Shown: in pieces, positions 43,060 to 51,801 of the stretch
Position numbering within the stretch: position 1 is the stretch's first letter
Layout of the letters: each line of letters starts with the position of its first letter
From: Bacteriovoracaceae bacterium
Lineage (GTDB): Bacteria; Bdellovibrionota; Bacteriovoracia; Bacteriovoracales; Bacteriovoracaceae
Length of the DNA: 64,000 nucleotides
Direction of reading: 5' to 3'
NCBI GenBank assembly: GCA_018675575.1
Contig: JABGXW010000162.1
Coordinates: forward strand, 1-64,000
The notes under the pieces: model-generated
Told to the model about the DNA's origin: nothing
Databases searched by the model: none
What the model saw: the letters and a program-made list of their open reading frames with translations, nothing else
Made by a program: the position numbers and the translations under genes

Positions 43060-44280
43060 ATGCAGATATGGAGAAAGTTTTCTCAGATTTTAACTCTAGA
43101 TAAAGCGGCAAAAAAAGACGGTCGAAACTTAATACCTACTGATATATCTACGATACAAAATGCATCTGTCGTTTTTGATGACGAAACAATTCATTGGATT
43201 GGTGAAGACAATGATTTACCTGAAAAGTACTTAAACATAAAATCAAAATCTTTTGAAGGGCATGTCCTCACACCTGAGCTTGTTGATGGCCATACTCATT
43301 TACTATTTGGTGGTGATCGATCATTAGAATATTCAATGAGGTTAAACGGAGCCGATTACGCCGAAATTGCGAAAACCAATGGCGGAATTCTTTCAACGAT
43401 GAGAGAAACAAATATATTAGAATCAGAAAAACTATTTAAAGTTTGTATAGAACGAATAAAGACATTAATAAATCATGGTGTTGGAACGATAGAAATTAAA
43501 TCGGGTTATGGGCTATCATTTCAAAAAGAATACGAATTAAGTCATATCATTTATCAACTCAAGCAATATTTTGCACCACAAGTAAATATCATCAACACAT
43601 ATATGGCAGCTCACGCTGTTCCAAAAGAGTTTTTAAGCTCCGTAGATTATATGGACAAAGTCGTACTTCCCTTAATGGATAAGCTAAATCAAGAAGAAAT
43701 AATTGATTGTGTCGATATCTTCCATGAAAATGGTTATTTCACTTATAACGACACAGAGAAGTTATTTGATCATGCAATAAAACTTGGTCTTCCTTTTAAA
43801 AGCCATGCTGATGAATTTTCAGACAACAAGGGTGCCCTTCTAGCTGCAACAAAAGGCGCACTAAGTGCCGATCATTTATTATGTACTTCAAAAGATGGAA
43901 TATCGGCCCTCGCAAAATCAAAAACTGTAGCAACCCTGCTTCCAGGGACAGGTTTTTTTCTGGGGAAGCAACAGGCCAATGCTCGAGATTTTTTAGACAA
44001 TGGTGTTCGCCTATCTCTAGCAACGGATTATAATCCCGGATCTTGTCACTGCGATAATCTTATGATGATAGCGTCCATAGCCGCTCCGACTTTAAAATTA
44101 AATCAAACTGAACTTTGGTCGGCCATTACACTTAATGCTGCCCATGCTGTTGGACTTACTAATCAAGGTGCAATTGTAAAAGGGTTGGCTCCACGATTCT
44201 CATTATTTAAGGCCAAAAATATCGATCAAATCACCTATCATTGGGGTAAAAACCTTGCAGTCAATATTTCAAAGCTCTAA
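43060..44280 (+). CDS. hutI: Imidazolonepropionase
   Basis: 406 residues. Amidohydrolase opening the imidazolone ring to N-formimino-L-glutamate. Metal ligands are in DGHTHLLFGGDRSLEY, KSHADEFSDNKGA and LATDYNPGSCHCDN. The following step (HutF or HutG) is not in the window, so the pathway must finish elsewhere. Last enzyme of the hut group; the Kazal-like lipoprotein follows 14 bases later. Confidence 0.96.
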   Translation: MQIWRKFSQILTLDKAAKKDGRNLIPTDISTIQNASVVFDDETIHWIGEDNDLPEKYLNIKSKSFEGHVLTPELVDGHTHLLFGGDRSLEYSMRLNGADYAEIAKTNGGILSTMRETNILESEKLFKVCIERIKTLINHGVGTIEIKSGYGLSFQKEYELSHIIYQLKQYFAPQVNIINTYMAAHAVPKEFLSSVDYMDKVVLPLMDKLNQEEIIDCVDIFHENGYFTYNDTEKLFDHAIKLGLPFKSHADEFSDNKGALLAATKGALSADHLLCTSKDGISALAKSKTVATLLPGTGFFLGKQQANARDFLDNGVRLSLATDYNPGSCHCDNLMMIASIAAPTLKLNQTELWSAITLNAAHAVGLTNQGAIVKGLAPRFSLFKAKNIDQITYHWGKNLAVNISKL

Positions 44281-44294
44281 CCGACAAGTTTATT

Positions 44295-44588
44295 ATGAAT
44301 TCACTAAGAAAAATTATTTTTATGACTTTGATACTTTTTGCAGTTAGTTCTTGTGGAAAAGATATGCTTAATAAAAACTCTTCTAATGCCCTGATTCACC
44401 CCCAAGAGGCAACCTGCAACAACAACTCAGGAGAAATCTGTGGTCAACCTCCGATGCCTCCTTGTGCGCCTAATGCTTTTTGTGCGCAAGTCATGCCTAA
44501 TCCTGTTACTTATCAGAATGATTGCCTAATGAAAGAAGCTGCTGCGACTTTTGTTAATGCTGGTCAATGTCTTTCTATTTCTTTGTAG
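44295..44588 (+). CDS. Lipoprotein with Kazal-like protease inhibitor domain
   Basis: 97 residues. Lipobox VSSC with Cys20 gives an envelope lipoprotein of about 78 residues. The tail CAPNAFCAQVM then PVTYQNDCLMKEAA and NAGQC has the Cys spacing and PVTYxNxC core of Kazal-type serine-protease inhibitors, with about six Cys (an even number for disulphides). It could protect the cell surface from proteases released in prey or by the cell itself. It lies 14 bases after hutI on the same strand and is convergent with the TlpA gene four bases away. The inhibitor assignment is by pattern. Confidence 0.65.
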   Translation: MNSLRKIIFMTLILFAVSSCGKDMLNKNSSNALIHPQEATCNNNSGEICGQPPMPPCAPNAFCAQVMPNPVTYQNDCLMKEAAATFVNAGQCLSISL

Positions 44589-44592
44589 AAAA

Positions 44593-45156
44593 TTATAAAC
44601 TGAGAAGCGAGTCAAAGTTTTCAAAAACCTCTTCAGAATAAAAATCCTTCTGACCACGAGACACTTGATAGACTTCTCCACGATTAAAAATAATAGATAC
44701 GGGAATCGCTTCTACCATAAAGTCATTAATAATTTTTCCTTCCTTGTCTTGAATAATAGAAAAATTAAGATCGTATTTTTTAATAGTTTTTTCGATTTCC
44801 ATTTTTTGTTTTTCAACATCCGTATTAATAGCAATTATTTTTACTTGGTCCACTGAATATCTTTTTCTAAGTTTTATAAGTGAAGAAAATTCGTCGAGGC
44901 AAGGCTTACACCATGAGGCCCAGAAGTTTAAAATTACAATAGGCGCTTTTTCTTTTTTTAAATCAATATTGAGGCCGTTGAAAGATTTAAATATAGACTC
45001 TTGAAAAATACTTTCATAATGTGAATTGGCTTTTTTTTCTTCGGAGCTAAGGTTAGCGTTTGAATTACCGTGTTGGAACGCAAACTGTGCAACAAGATAT
45101 CCCGCTAAGACAACGATAAGGCAGAAAATGGGGATAAATCTCTTAAACTTATTCAT
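44593..45156 (-). CDS. TlpA/ResA-like membrane-anchored thioredoxin
   Basis: 187 residues with one N-terminal helix (about 8-27) and a periplasmic thioredoxin domain. The redox pair is C83-KPC86 in FWASWCKPCLDEF, and the cis-Pro is in MVEAIPVSIIF. Such proteins reduce disulphides in the periplasm, often for cytochrome c maturation, but no ccm genes are nearby. The ATG at 45156 has TAGAAT six bases upstream and no Shine-Dalgarno near it. Single gene, divergent from the pilin-like peptide. Confidence 0.9.
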   Translation of the reverse strand: MNKFKRFIPIFCLIVVLAGYLVAQFAFQHGNSNANLSSEEKKANSHYESIFQESIFKSFNGLNIDLKKEKAPIVILNFWASWCKPCLDEFSSLIKLRKRYSVDQVKIIAINTDVEKQKMEIEKTIKKYDLNFSIIQDKEGKIINDFMVEAIPVSIIFNRGEVYQVSRGQKDFYSEEVFENFDSLLSL

Positions 45157-45162
45157 AGTTAA

Positions 45163-45168
45163 ATTCTA
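45163..45168 (-). promoter_or_regulatory. -10 box of the TlpA-like gene (leaderless)
   Basis: On the minus strand TAGAAT ends six bases before ATG 45156. The -35 is weak. GAGGAAT occurs further upstream but too far from the start to serve as a ribosome binding site. Confidence 0.4.
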
Positions 45169-45209
45169 TGTTATTCCTCGTAAAGGCGGCAGACTGAAGC
45201 ATTTGCCGA

Positions 45210-45237
45210 TTGTTTAGATCATATATAACTGTATTAT
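45210..45237 (+). promoter_or_regulatory. Promoter of the pilin-like peptide gene (leaderless)
   Basis: TTGTTT (45210-45215), 16-base spacer, TATTAT (45232-45237). Seven bases then precede ATG 45245 with no Shine-Dalgarno. Confidence 0.45.
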
Positions 45238-45244
45238 AACTGTT

Positions 45245-45457
45245 ATGAAAGCATCTTTACCAATTATTAAGGATTTATACAAACCTTCATCTACTGAAAA
45301 TGGTCAGTCATTGATTGAATTTGTCTTCCTCATGGCGTCGATGATTCTCATCTCCTTTTTATTACTCAAGGGATTCAATTCTGGGATTGGAAAAATTTGG
45401 ACAACCTACGTAACGGCCATTGCAAAGCCCACTCCTTCAGACATAACATTAAGATAA
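45245..45457 (+). CDS. Small Flp/TadE-like (pseudopilin-type) protein
   Basis: 70 residues. A hydrophilic N-terminus is followed by ENGQSLIEFVFLMASMILIS: Gly-[x3]-E before a single membrane helix is the type IV pilin/Flp prepilin signature (Gly at about 20 as cleavage site). The mature part would be about 50 residues. No Tad/Flp or pilus genes are adjacent; TlpA-like protein and glpK flank it. It may be a TadE-like minor pilin or an orphan; this is pattern only. Confidence 0.6.
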   Translation: MKASLPIIKDLYKPSSTENGQSLIEFVFLMASMILISFLLLKGFNSGIGKIWTTYVTAIAKPTPSDITLR

Positions 45458-45479
45458 TTTTTTATTTAGGAGATTCCCC

Positions 45480-46961
45480 ATGGGTTTCATTTTAGCAATA
45501 GACCAAGGAACGACTGGAACAACAGCTGTTCTCATCAATGACTCAAATTTCAAGTTTGTTGATAAGGTAAATAAAGAATTCCCACAAATTTTTCCTCAAC
45601 CAGGCCAGGTAGAGCATAATCTCAATGATATTTGGGATACTGTGCAAGAAACGGTTAAAGCTCTTCTTAAAAAAAATCATCTCAAAGGAAAAGATCTCTC
45701 TGCTATTGGAATAACCAATCAACGTGAAACGACATGTGCTTTTTCTAAAGCTGGAGAACCTCTCGCTAATGCTATCGTTTGGCAAGATAGACGTACCTTT
45801 GACTTTTGCCAATCCATCAAAGCAAAAGAATCTGAGGTTCAAGAACTTACCGGTTTACCGATTGATCCTTATTTTTCAGGTACTAAAATGAGGTGGCTCC
45901 TCAAAAATAATAAACAAGTAAAGTCAGCGGTAATCAAAGATGATTTACGATTAGGAACCATTGATACTTTTTTACTTTATAAGTTAAGTGGACATAAAGC
46001 ATTTGCAACAGAGTCTTCAAATGCCTCTCGTACCTTATTAATGAATCTTTCCTCTGGTAAATGGGATGAAAGTTTAACCAAACTATTTGAAGTTGACCCA
46101 AAGTTTCTACCCGAAATAAAAGATTCCTTTGGTTTCTTTGGTGAAACCTCCGGTCTTTCTTTTTTACCTGATGGCATTCCAATTTCTGGCATACTTGGCG
46201 ACCAACAATCTGCTCTTTTTGGACAAGCTGGTTATTCAAAGGGAGATATAAAATGTACCTATGGAACAGGAGCGTTTATGCTTCTCAATACTGGTAGAGA
46301 TATTAAAAGATCACAAAATGGATTACTCTCAACTGTTGCTTACCAGAAAGACGGAAACTTAACATACGCTTTAGAAGGTTCATGTTATATAGCAGGCGCT
46401 GCTGTTCAGTGGCTTCGAGACAATTGTTTTTTCTTTAAAGATAGTCCTGAAATCGAAACTCTTGCTTCTAAAATCACAAATCTCGACGAGATGAAAAATA
46501 TTCTCTTTCTTCCTTTTTTCACCGGAATTGGCTCTCCCCATTGGAAAGCAGAAGCAACTGGTGCACTAATCGGTCTTACAAGAGACACAAGTCAAAATCA
46601 TATCTCAAGGGCCTGTCTTGAAGGAATAGCATTATCAATAAATGATTTAATTAATGCTATGAAAAAAGACACTGGTCTCGCTATCTGTGAATTAAAAGTT
46701 GATGGAGGTGCCGTTGCAAATAATCTACTTATGAATATTCAAGCATCTCTGTCTAAACTAAATATTATAAGACCCAAGGTAATTGAAACGACCGCTTATG
46801 GGGCCGCTTTAGCTGCTGCTATTGGTGTCGGTAAGGTTTCATTTAATGAGATTGATAAGCTTTGGGTGGAAGATAAAGTTTTTGAATCTGCAGGTTTTGA
46901 TGACGACTATTTTAATCTTAAGAAACACCAATGGAGCAAGGCGATTAAAGCACTCTATTAA
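45480..46961 (+). CDS. glpK: Glycerol kinase
   Basis: 493 residues, typical length. Phosphorylates glycerol with ATP. The N-terminal phosphate loop is AIDQGTTGTTAVLI; TNQRETTCAF binds glycerol, and the C-terminal ATP fold has VDGGAVANNLLMN and AYGAALAAAIG. AGGAG precedes the ATG. No glpF or glpD is adjacent. Glycerol released by phospholipid degradation is a plausible source, given the patatin and phospholipase D in this window (inference). Convergent with radA. Confidence 0.96.
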   Translation: MGFILAIDQGTTGTTAVLINDSNFKFVDKVNKEFPQIFPQPGQVEHNLNDIWDTVQETVKALLKKNHLKGKDLSAIGITNQRETTCAFSKAGEPLANAIVWQDRRTFDFCQSIKAKESEVQELTGLPIDPYFSGTKMRWLLKNNKQVKSAVIKDDLRLGTIDTFLLYKLSGHKAFATESSNASRTLLMNLSSGKWDESLTKLFEVDPKFLPEIKDSFGFFGETSGLSFLPDGIPISGILGDQQSALFGQAGYSKGDIKCTYGTGAFMLLNTGRDIKRSQNGLLSTVAYQKDGNLTYALEGSCYIAGAAVQWLRDNCFFFKDSPEIETLASKITNLDEMKNILFLPFFTGIGSPHWKAEATGALIGLTRDTSQNHISRACLEGIALSINDLINAMKKDTGLAICELKVDGGAVANNLLMNIQASLSKLNIIRPKVIETTAYGAALAAAIGVGKVSFNEIDKLWVEDKVFESAGFDDDYFNLKKHQWSKAIKALY

Positions 46962-46974
46962 ATTTCGCGATATT

Positions 46975-48225
46975 CTAAAACAAATGCGCTTCTAAATTCA
47001 CAATATGATTCAATCCTGCCAGAGATGACCCTTTGATTGCTCCGCTCAAAGACAATTCGCCGTTAAGAACTAGGCCTGTTTTGATTGATTTTTTTCTATA
47101 GCTACTCATTATCGAAGCGACAATCGGAAGATCTATTTGTTTTTCATTTTTCTGACTAGGACCTGTTATATTCATATAAATATCATATGATCCAAGCTTT
47201 ATGTTCAAATATTTCTCAATCACGGCAAGAAGTATATTCATTCGATTCAATTCAAATCCCTGTGCCGCTTTTTTTGGACATTGTGAATTATTGTCTAAGA
47301 TCAACGTCTGAATTTCGCAAAGTATTTCTCTCTCTGAACATCTAAGTTTTCCAAGACATGTTCCAATAATGCCACTATTACTTTGTTCTATAAATTGCTG
47401 TAAAGGATTTTTTACGGGGCTCAATCCTTTTTCATTCATCTCGAAAACACCTATTTCATTTGTTGCTCCAAATCTATTTTTTACAGGTCTAAGAATTCTT
47501 TGATCTGAGTTTTTATCTGCTTCAAAATAAAGAACAGTATCCACCATATGCTCTAAAAGTTTTGGACCTGCTAAACTCCCGTCTTTTGTAATATGCCCTA
47601 TGATAATAATGCTCGTTTTTACTTGTTTAGCAAAGTTCATCAGAGAAAGTGTCACTTCTTTTACTTGAGCTGTTGCTCCTGGGTGACCCGAGATATCTTG
47701 CGAATAAATTGTCTGTATAGAATCAATAAGAACTAGTTTGGGTTTTAATGATTTCATATTTGCCTCGATAGACTGCCATTTTGTTTCATGATCTACATAA
47801 AGAAATGATGAGGCTAGCCCAAGTCGATTAATACGAAGACCTACTTGTTCACAAGTTTCTTCTCCAGACACATACAAAACTTTTTGTTCATTTTTTAGAG
47901 CATAGGTGCCTAATACAGAAGTCAAAAGAGTAGATTTTCCAATTCCGGGATCTCCTCCCAATAAAGTAAGTGAGCCCAAAACCATACCTCCCCCCATCAC
48001 ACGGTCAAATTCATCAATATGAACTTGAATACGGTTGTGGCCAAGTTGTTTAATTTCCGTGGATGGAATCATCTTTTTTTTATCTTTACCGTCATTTTCA
48101 ACATTTTCCTCCTTTTTGTTTACAAAGCTATTCCACACTCGACATTTCGGGCACTTACCTAGCCACTGAGCACTTTGGTGCTCGCATGATGAACAGATAA
48201 AAGTAGATAAAATTTTCTTTGCCAT
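46975..48225 (-). CDS. radA: DNA repair protein RadA
   Basis: 416 residues from ATG 48225, preceded by GGGG; a TTG at 48255 would add ten residues but does not match the family. N-terminal zinc finger CSSCEHQSAQWLGKCPKC, RecA-type Walker A GGDPGIGKSTLLT, LVLIDSIQTIY, the KNRFGATNEIGVFEM RadA motif and a Lon-like C-terminal domain (LDNNSQCPKKAAQGFELNRM). RadA drives branch migration of D-loops in recombination. Divergent from the phospholipase D gene. Confidence 0.95.
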   Translation of the reverse strand: MAKKILSTFICSSCEHQSAQWLGKCPKCRVWNSFVNKKEENVENDGKDKKKMIPSTEIKQLGHNRIQVHIDEFDRVMGGGMVLGSLTLLGGDPGIGKSTLLTSVLGTYALKNEQKVLYVSGEETCEQVGLRINRLGLASSFLYVDHETKWQSIEANMKSLKPKLVLIDSIQTIYSQDISGHPGATAQVKEVTLSLMNFAKQVKTSIIIIGHITKDGSLAGPKLLEHMVDTVLYFEADKNSDQRILRPVKNRFGATNEIGVFEMNEKGLSPVKNPLQQFIEQSNSGIIGTCLGKLRCSEREILCEIQTLILDNNSQCPKKAAQGFELNRMNILLAVIEKYLNIKLGSYDIYMNITGPSQKNEKQIDLPIVASIMSSYRKKSIKTGLVLNGELSLSGAIKGSSLAGLNHIVNLEAHLF

Positions 48226-48326
48226 TGAGAATTTCCCCCAAATAATGTTTAACAAGATTAATTATTTTAAAAAGTTATACATAATTGTATTTATTCATAT
48301 TTTGCTATCGATTTAGGAGAAACATC

Positions 48327-49814
48327 ATGCATCGATCAATAATTGTCTCATTAGCACTGCTTTTATCCGCGCAAACATTTGCCACCAGAACACCTGCCGC
48401 GGCAACAAAAGCTCCATACGCCTTATTTTCACCTCTTCAAGGTGAAAGGGCATTTAATGAAATGTATGAACTCATCAAAAGCGCCGAAGACTACGTACAC
48501 ATAACTATTTACAGTTGGAGTGACGGTGAAATTGATAAGGCCATGCTCTATGCTCTTAAAAATGGTGTTAAAGTTAAAATTGTTCTTCACCCACCTCTAG
48601 CAAAAAAAGCGCGAACTATAAAAAAAGTTTTAAAGCTTGAGGCCGCTGGTGCTGAAGTAAAGATAGCAAAACAAAATATGCACGAGAAATTTCTTCTTGT
48701 TGATGGAAAGACGTTAGTTAACTCTTCTGCCAATCTGTCTAGCGGTGCCAAAACAAGATATTCAGAAGCTTTTGTTTTCCATCAAAAATATAGATCAACT
48801 ACAAATTCAGTTAACAGTTTAATCAAAGATTTTAGACATGAGTTTACGGTTCTTTGGAATTCATCTAAAGATATGATCACATCAGATGAAGATAATGCTG
48901 ATGCATTAAATGATTATACTAAATTAACAGACGAAGATGTCGTGATTAACCTTCCATCAGAAAACACTGATCTTTGTCTTTATTCAAGTTCAATGAACTT
49001 TAAAGTAAAAGAAAACAGACCTTCTTCATCTGCTTATTCCCTTGGAAAATTTATCTCTCTCGGTAGAGTTAAAGTAAACGGCGAACAAACTTGGAAAGTC
49101 AGAGATCTTCTCATTAAAAAAATCGATGCTGCAAAGAAAACGATTGAACTTTCTCTCAACCACTTTAATATTCGTGCCGTCTCTGATGCTCTTATTGCAG
49201 CAGTTAAAAGAGGTGTTGATGTTCGTTTAAATGTTGATAACCAAGAATATAAATCAAAACCGAACAATAAAGAAATGACTCCACAGTTTGTTCAAGACTG
49301 GAAGAGCCTCGAAGGAAATGCCAAGAAAACAGCCCCAGTAAGAGTTAAGTATTATGCTCATACGCCCTCCCCTTCGAGATGGCTTCTAAATCATCACAAG
49401 TATATTTTGATTGATTATACTGCTTCAGGAAAAGGAACAACTTTATTAGCGGGATCTTATAATATTTCAAGAAATGCTGAACATAGACAATTTGATAATA
49501 TGGTTATGTACGGATCCACAAAATACAAGGCAGTGTTCAAAGGATTCAAGACAGAGTTCGATAGGCTTTGGTCACTCAATAGAGACGAGGATGATCAACC
49601 GAAACAAGAGGCTCTTGATACGTTTCTTGTCCCTGATAAAGGTGCTTTTTATCTTCATGCCAAAAAGGCCGTTGCTTTAACTTTTAAAGAAGTGAGGGCG
49701 CTAAGAAGAAAAGTAGGACAATTAGCAAAAGGAATATTTTCAAATTATAAAAAGTCAAAAGACTGTTTACTTTATAGGCCCAAAACACAGACATATTTGG
49801 GCTGCCCAAAATAA
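48327..49814 (+). CDS. Secreted phospholipase D-family protein, two HKD motifs
   Basis: 495 residues from ATG 48327 with TAGGAGA upstream; the longer reading frame (from 48285) lacks a Shine-Dalgarno. Signal peptide about 1-19 (AQTFAT). First HKD: H119-E-K121-FLLV-D126, followed by NSSANLS. Second: H356-H-K358-YILI-D363 with GSYNIS. Both catalytic sets are intact, so an active phosphodiesterase (phospholipase or nuclease) is expected. The C-terminal 110 residues have no known domain. Divergent from radA and convergent with ligA; a stem-loop lies between the ends. Exported PLD could attack prey membranes (inference). Confidence 0.88.
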   Translation: MHRSIIVSLALLLSAQTFATRTPAAATKAPYALFSPLQGERAFNEMYELIKSAEDYVHITIYSWSDGEIDKAMLYALKNGVKVKIVLHPPLAKKARTIKKVLKLEAAGAEVKIAKQNMHEKFLLVDGKTLVNSSANLSSGAKTRYSEAFVFHQKYRSTTNSVNSLIKDFRHEFTVLWNSSKDMITSDEDNADALNDYTKLTDEDVVINLPSENTDLCLYSSSMNFKVKENRPSSSAYSLGKFISLGRVKVNGEQTWKVRDLLIKKIDAAKKTIELSLNHFNIRAVSDALIAAVKRGVDVRLNVDNQEYKSKPNNKEMTPQFVQDWKSLEGNAKKTAPVRVKYYAHTPSPSRWLLNHHKYILIDYTASGKGTTLLAGSYNISRNAEHRQFDNMVMYGSTKYKAVFKGFKTEFDRLWSLNRDEDDQPKQEALDTFLVPDKGAFYLHAKKAVALTFKEVRALRRKVGQLAKGIFSNYKKSKDCLLYRPKTQTYLGCPK

Positions 49815-49824
49815 TTACTTTAGT

Positions 49825-49853
49825 CTACCATAAGACATGTGCCCTTATGGTAG
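49825..49853. terminator. 10-bp stem-loop between convergent pld and ligA
   Basis: CTACCATAAG (49825-49834) and CTTATGGTAG (49844-49853) pair perfectly around a 9-base loop. No T tract follows on either strand, so it may be a Rho-dependent or weak terminator or just a mRNA 3' structure. Confidence 0.5.
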
Positions 49854-49924
49854 AAGATAAAAAAACATCATCCAAATACATTAGGTTCTTTACATAGTCA
49901 TATGCTATTTATGTGTATTGAGTT

Positions 49925-51793
49925 TTAGAGGTCAGATTCGCCGATGATTGGAATTCCCAGATCTTTTGCTTTTTTGGCCTTTGAAGATCCACTATCTGCA
50001 TCATTTGTAAGAAGGAGGTCTGTATTTTTTGAAACAGAAGCTACAATTGCTCCACCTGCTGCTCGAATCTTTGCCTCAACAATAGAGCGTTTTTCTGTTA
50101 AAGCTCCAGTGATACAAATTTTTTTTCCAGATAATTCTGATTCTATAACTTCAATTTTTTCAAATTCAAATCCTAGCTTCAATAGCTTATCTACAATGGG
50201 AATTTTTTCTTTAAAGGAACAAATAAACTCTCTTGATGATTTTTCTGCAAAGGAGTCAACTTCGCTAAGGCTTTCGATAGTTAAGTTTTTTAACCTTGGT
50301 ACCGTGTTAAATCCTGCCTTAACAATTTTGTCACATTTATTATAGGCCCCTCCGTTTATTCCTAAAGCTGAAAGAAAAGTTGTTATATCTGCATTTTTAG
50401 ATGCCTCAATGGTTTCAACAAATTTATCTGCAAGTTTATCTTTTACTTTATCTAGGGATAAAAAATCTTCTCTTTCCAATCTGTAAAGATCAACTAAGTC
50501 TTTAACCAACCCAACTCTCATCATTTCTTCTAATCTTTTAGATGAAAGGTCATCAATCCCGATCTTTTTTATGAAATTTAAAATAGCCTCTTTTTTTTGA
50601 TCAGGACAATTTTTGTTTCGACAGAATATTCTAATGTTCTCTATGATGATTTTCTTTTCACAGCTTGGGCAATATTTAGGAATAGTAAATTTATTCTTTG
50701 ATGCTTTAACAACATGTAAAAACTTTGGAATGACCTCTCCAGATCGTACAATCTCAATTTCGTCGCCTTTTTTTAAATTATTTTGTTTCACAATACCATA
50801 ATTATGAAGAGTGACTCGTGTAATCATGGCACCACTGAGCTCTACTTCCTTTACAAAAGCAACTGGTGTCAGAATTCCGTTTCTTGAGACTGACCAATGT
50901 ATGTCTTCAATTATTGTTTTCTTTGTTGTTCCTTCAAATTTAAACGCCATTTTAAAGCGAGGATGATGGGCCGTGGAACCTAACTCTTCATGAAGTAGAG
51001 TATTGTCATAGGTAAACACAATACCATCAATCTGATAATCACCTTCACTGATGAATATTTGAGTTGACTCTATACAAGCCTGTAGCATCTTCTCATTCTT
51101 AATCATTTCAAAGTCGGGTATTTCAAATGTTTCTTTTGTAAGTTTTTTAAATTTATCTGTTTCTGATTTTGATATTTGATCTTCAATTAAATCAAAGGCC
51201 ATAAATTCTATATAGCGACAAAGCTCAACATTTTCTTTTCTCGAAATTAAGCCGGCAACAATATTTCTTTGACTCGTAGGCTTTTCTAATCCAATACTTT
51301 CCATTTCTTTACAAAGTTCAAAAAACATTTCATCTCGAATAAAGAGTTCTCCTCGAACCTCTGACCTCCCCTTAAGGTTGATCGAAGATGGAACTGATTC
51401 CATCCATTGTACCTTTACTGTTATGTTTTCACCAAAAGAACCATCTCCTCGAGTTTTAGCAAGACGGAGTCTTTTTTCATCATAGATAAGTGAGCAGGAA
51501 ATACCATCAATTTTTCTGGTGGAGATAATATTTTCATCTCCCTTCCACTTTAAAAGCTCTTCTATTTTATAAGTTTTAGCAAGCGAAAGCATTTTCGTTT
51601 CATGTTTTATTTTATTGGAGCCAATTGTCTTTTCGACTGATCCAATAATCTTCAATACGGAGCTGTTAGGTGAAACATTTTTTAACTTTTCTTCTAATTT
51701 ATCGAAATCAAAATCTGAAATCTCTGGTCGTCCCTGATAATAGAGGGCCTTATGATATTTAATCAACTCTTCTAATTTTTTTATTTCTTTCAT
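49925..51793 (-). CDS. ligA: Divergent NAD+-dependent DNA ligase
   Basis: 622 residues, about 50 shorter than usual. An N-terminal Ia-like segment (ISDFDFDKLEEKL), then the adenylation domain with nucleophile Lys94 in RKIDGIS, Glu149 in EVRGELFI, and Lys285 in AFKF. The motif IV signature DGxVxK reads DGIVFT (Thr261 where Lys is invariant). The Asn/Arg motif is QRNIVAGLISRK instead of PRNAAAGSLRQ. The OB fold, zinc finger (C375, C378, C391, C396), HhH and a C-terminal BRCT (ITGALTEKRSIVEAKIR) follow. It is 8 bases after the barrel gene. Given the divergence it may be a second ligase with altered activity; whether a canonical LigA exists elsewhere is unknown. Confidence 0.85.
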   Translation of the reverse strand: MKEIKKLEELIKYHKALYYQGRPEISDFDFDKLEEKLKNVSPNSSVLKIIGSVEKTIGSNKIKHETKMLSLAKTYKIEELLKWKGDENIISTRKIDGISCSLIYDEKRLRLAKTRGDGSFGENITVKVQWMESVPSSINLKGRSEVRGELFIRDEMFFELCKEMESIGLEKPTSQRNIVAGLISRKENVELCRYIEFMAFDLIEDQISKSETDKFKKLTKETFEIPDFEMIKNEKMLQACIESTQIFISEGDYQIDGIVFTYDNTLLHEELGSTAHHPRFKMAFKFEGTTKKTIIEDIHWSVSRNGILTPVAFVKEVELSGAMITRVTLHNYGIVKQNNLKKGDEIEIVRSGEVIPKFLHVVKASKNKFTIPKYCPSCEKKIIIENIRIFCRNKNCPDQKKEAILNFIKKIGIDDLSSKRLEEMMRVGLVKDLVDLYRLEREDFLSLDKVKDKLADKFVETIEASKNADITTFLSALGINGGAYNKCDKIVKAGFNTVPRLKNLTIESLSEVDSFAEKSSREFICSFKEKIPIVDKLLKLGFEFEKIEVIESELSGKKICITGALTEKRSIVEAKIRAAGGAIVASVSKNTDLLLTNDADSGSSKAKKAKDLGIPIIGESDL

Positions 51794-51801
51794 TTTATAC
51801 T

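Noticed and set aside
48226-48255. Longer RadA starting at TTG 48255
   Set aside because: RadA proteins start shortly before the first Cys pair; ATG 48225 fits and has GGGG upstream.
48285-48326. Longer phospholipase D starting at 48285
   Set aside because: The extra residues precede a proper signal peptide that starts at ATG 48327, which has TAGGAGA at the right distance.
49944-50345. 133-residue plus-strand reading frame opposite ligA
   Set aside because: It has no ribosome binding site or recognisable domain and lies wholly antisense to a clear ligase zinc/BRCT region.
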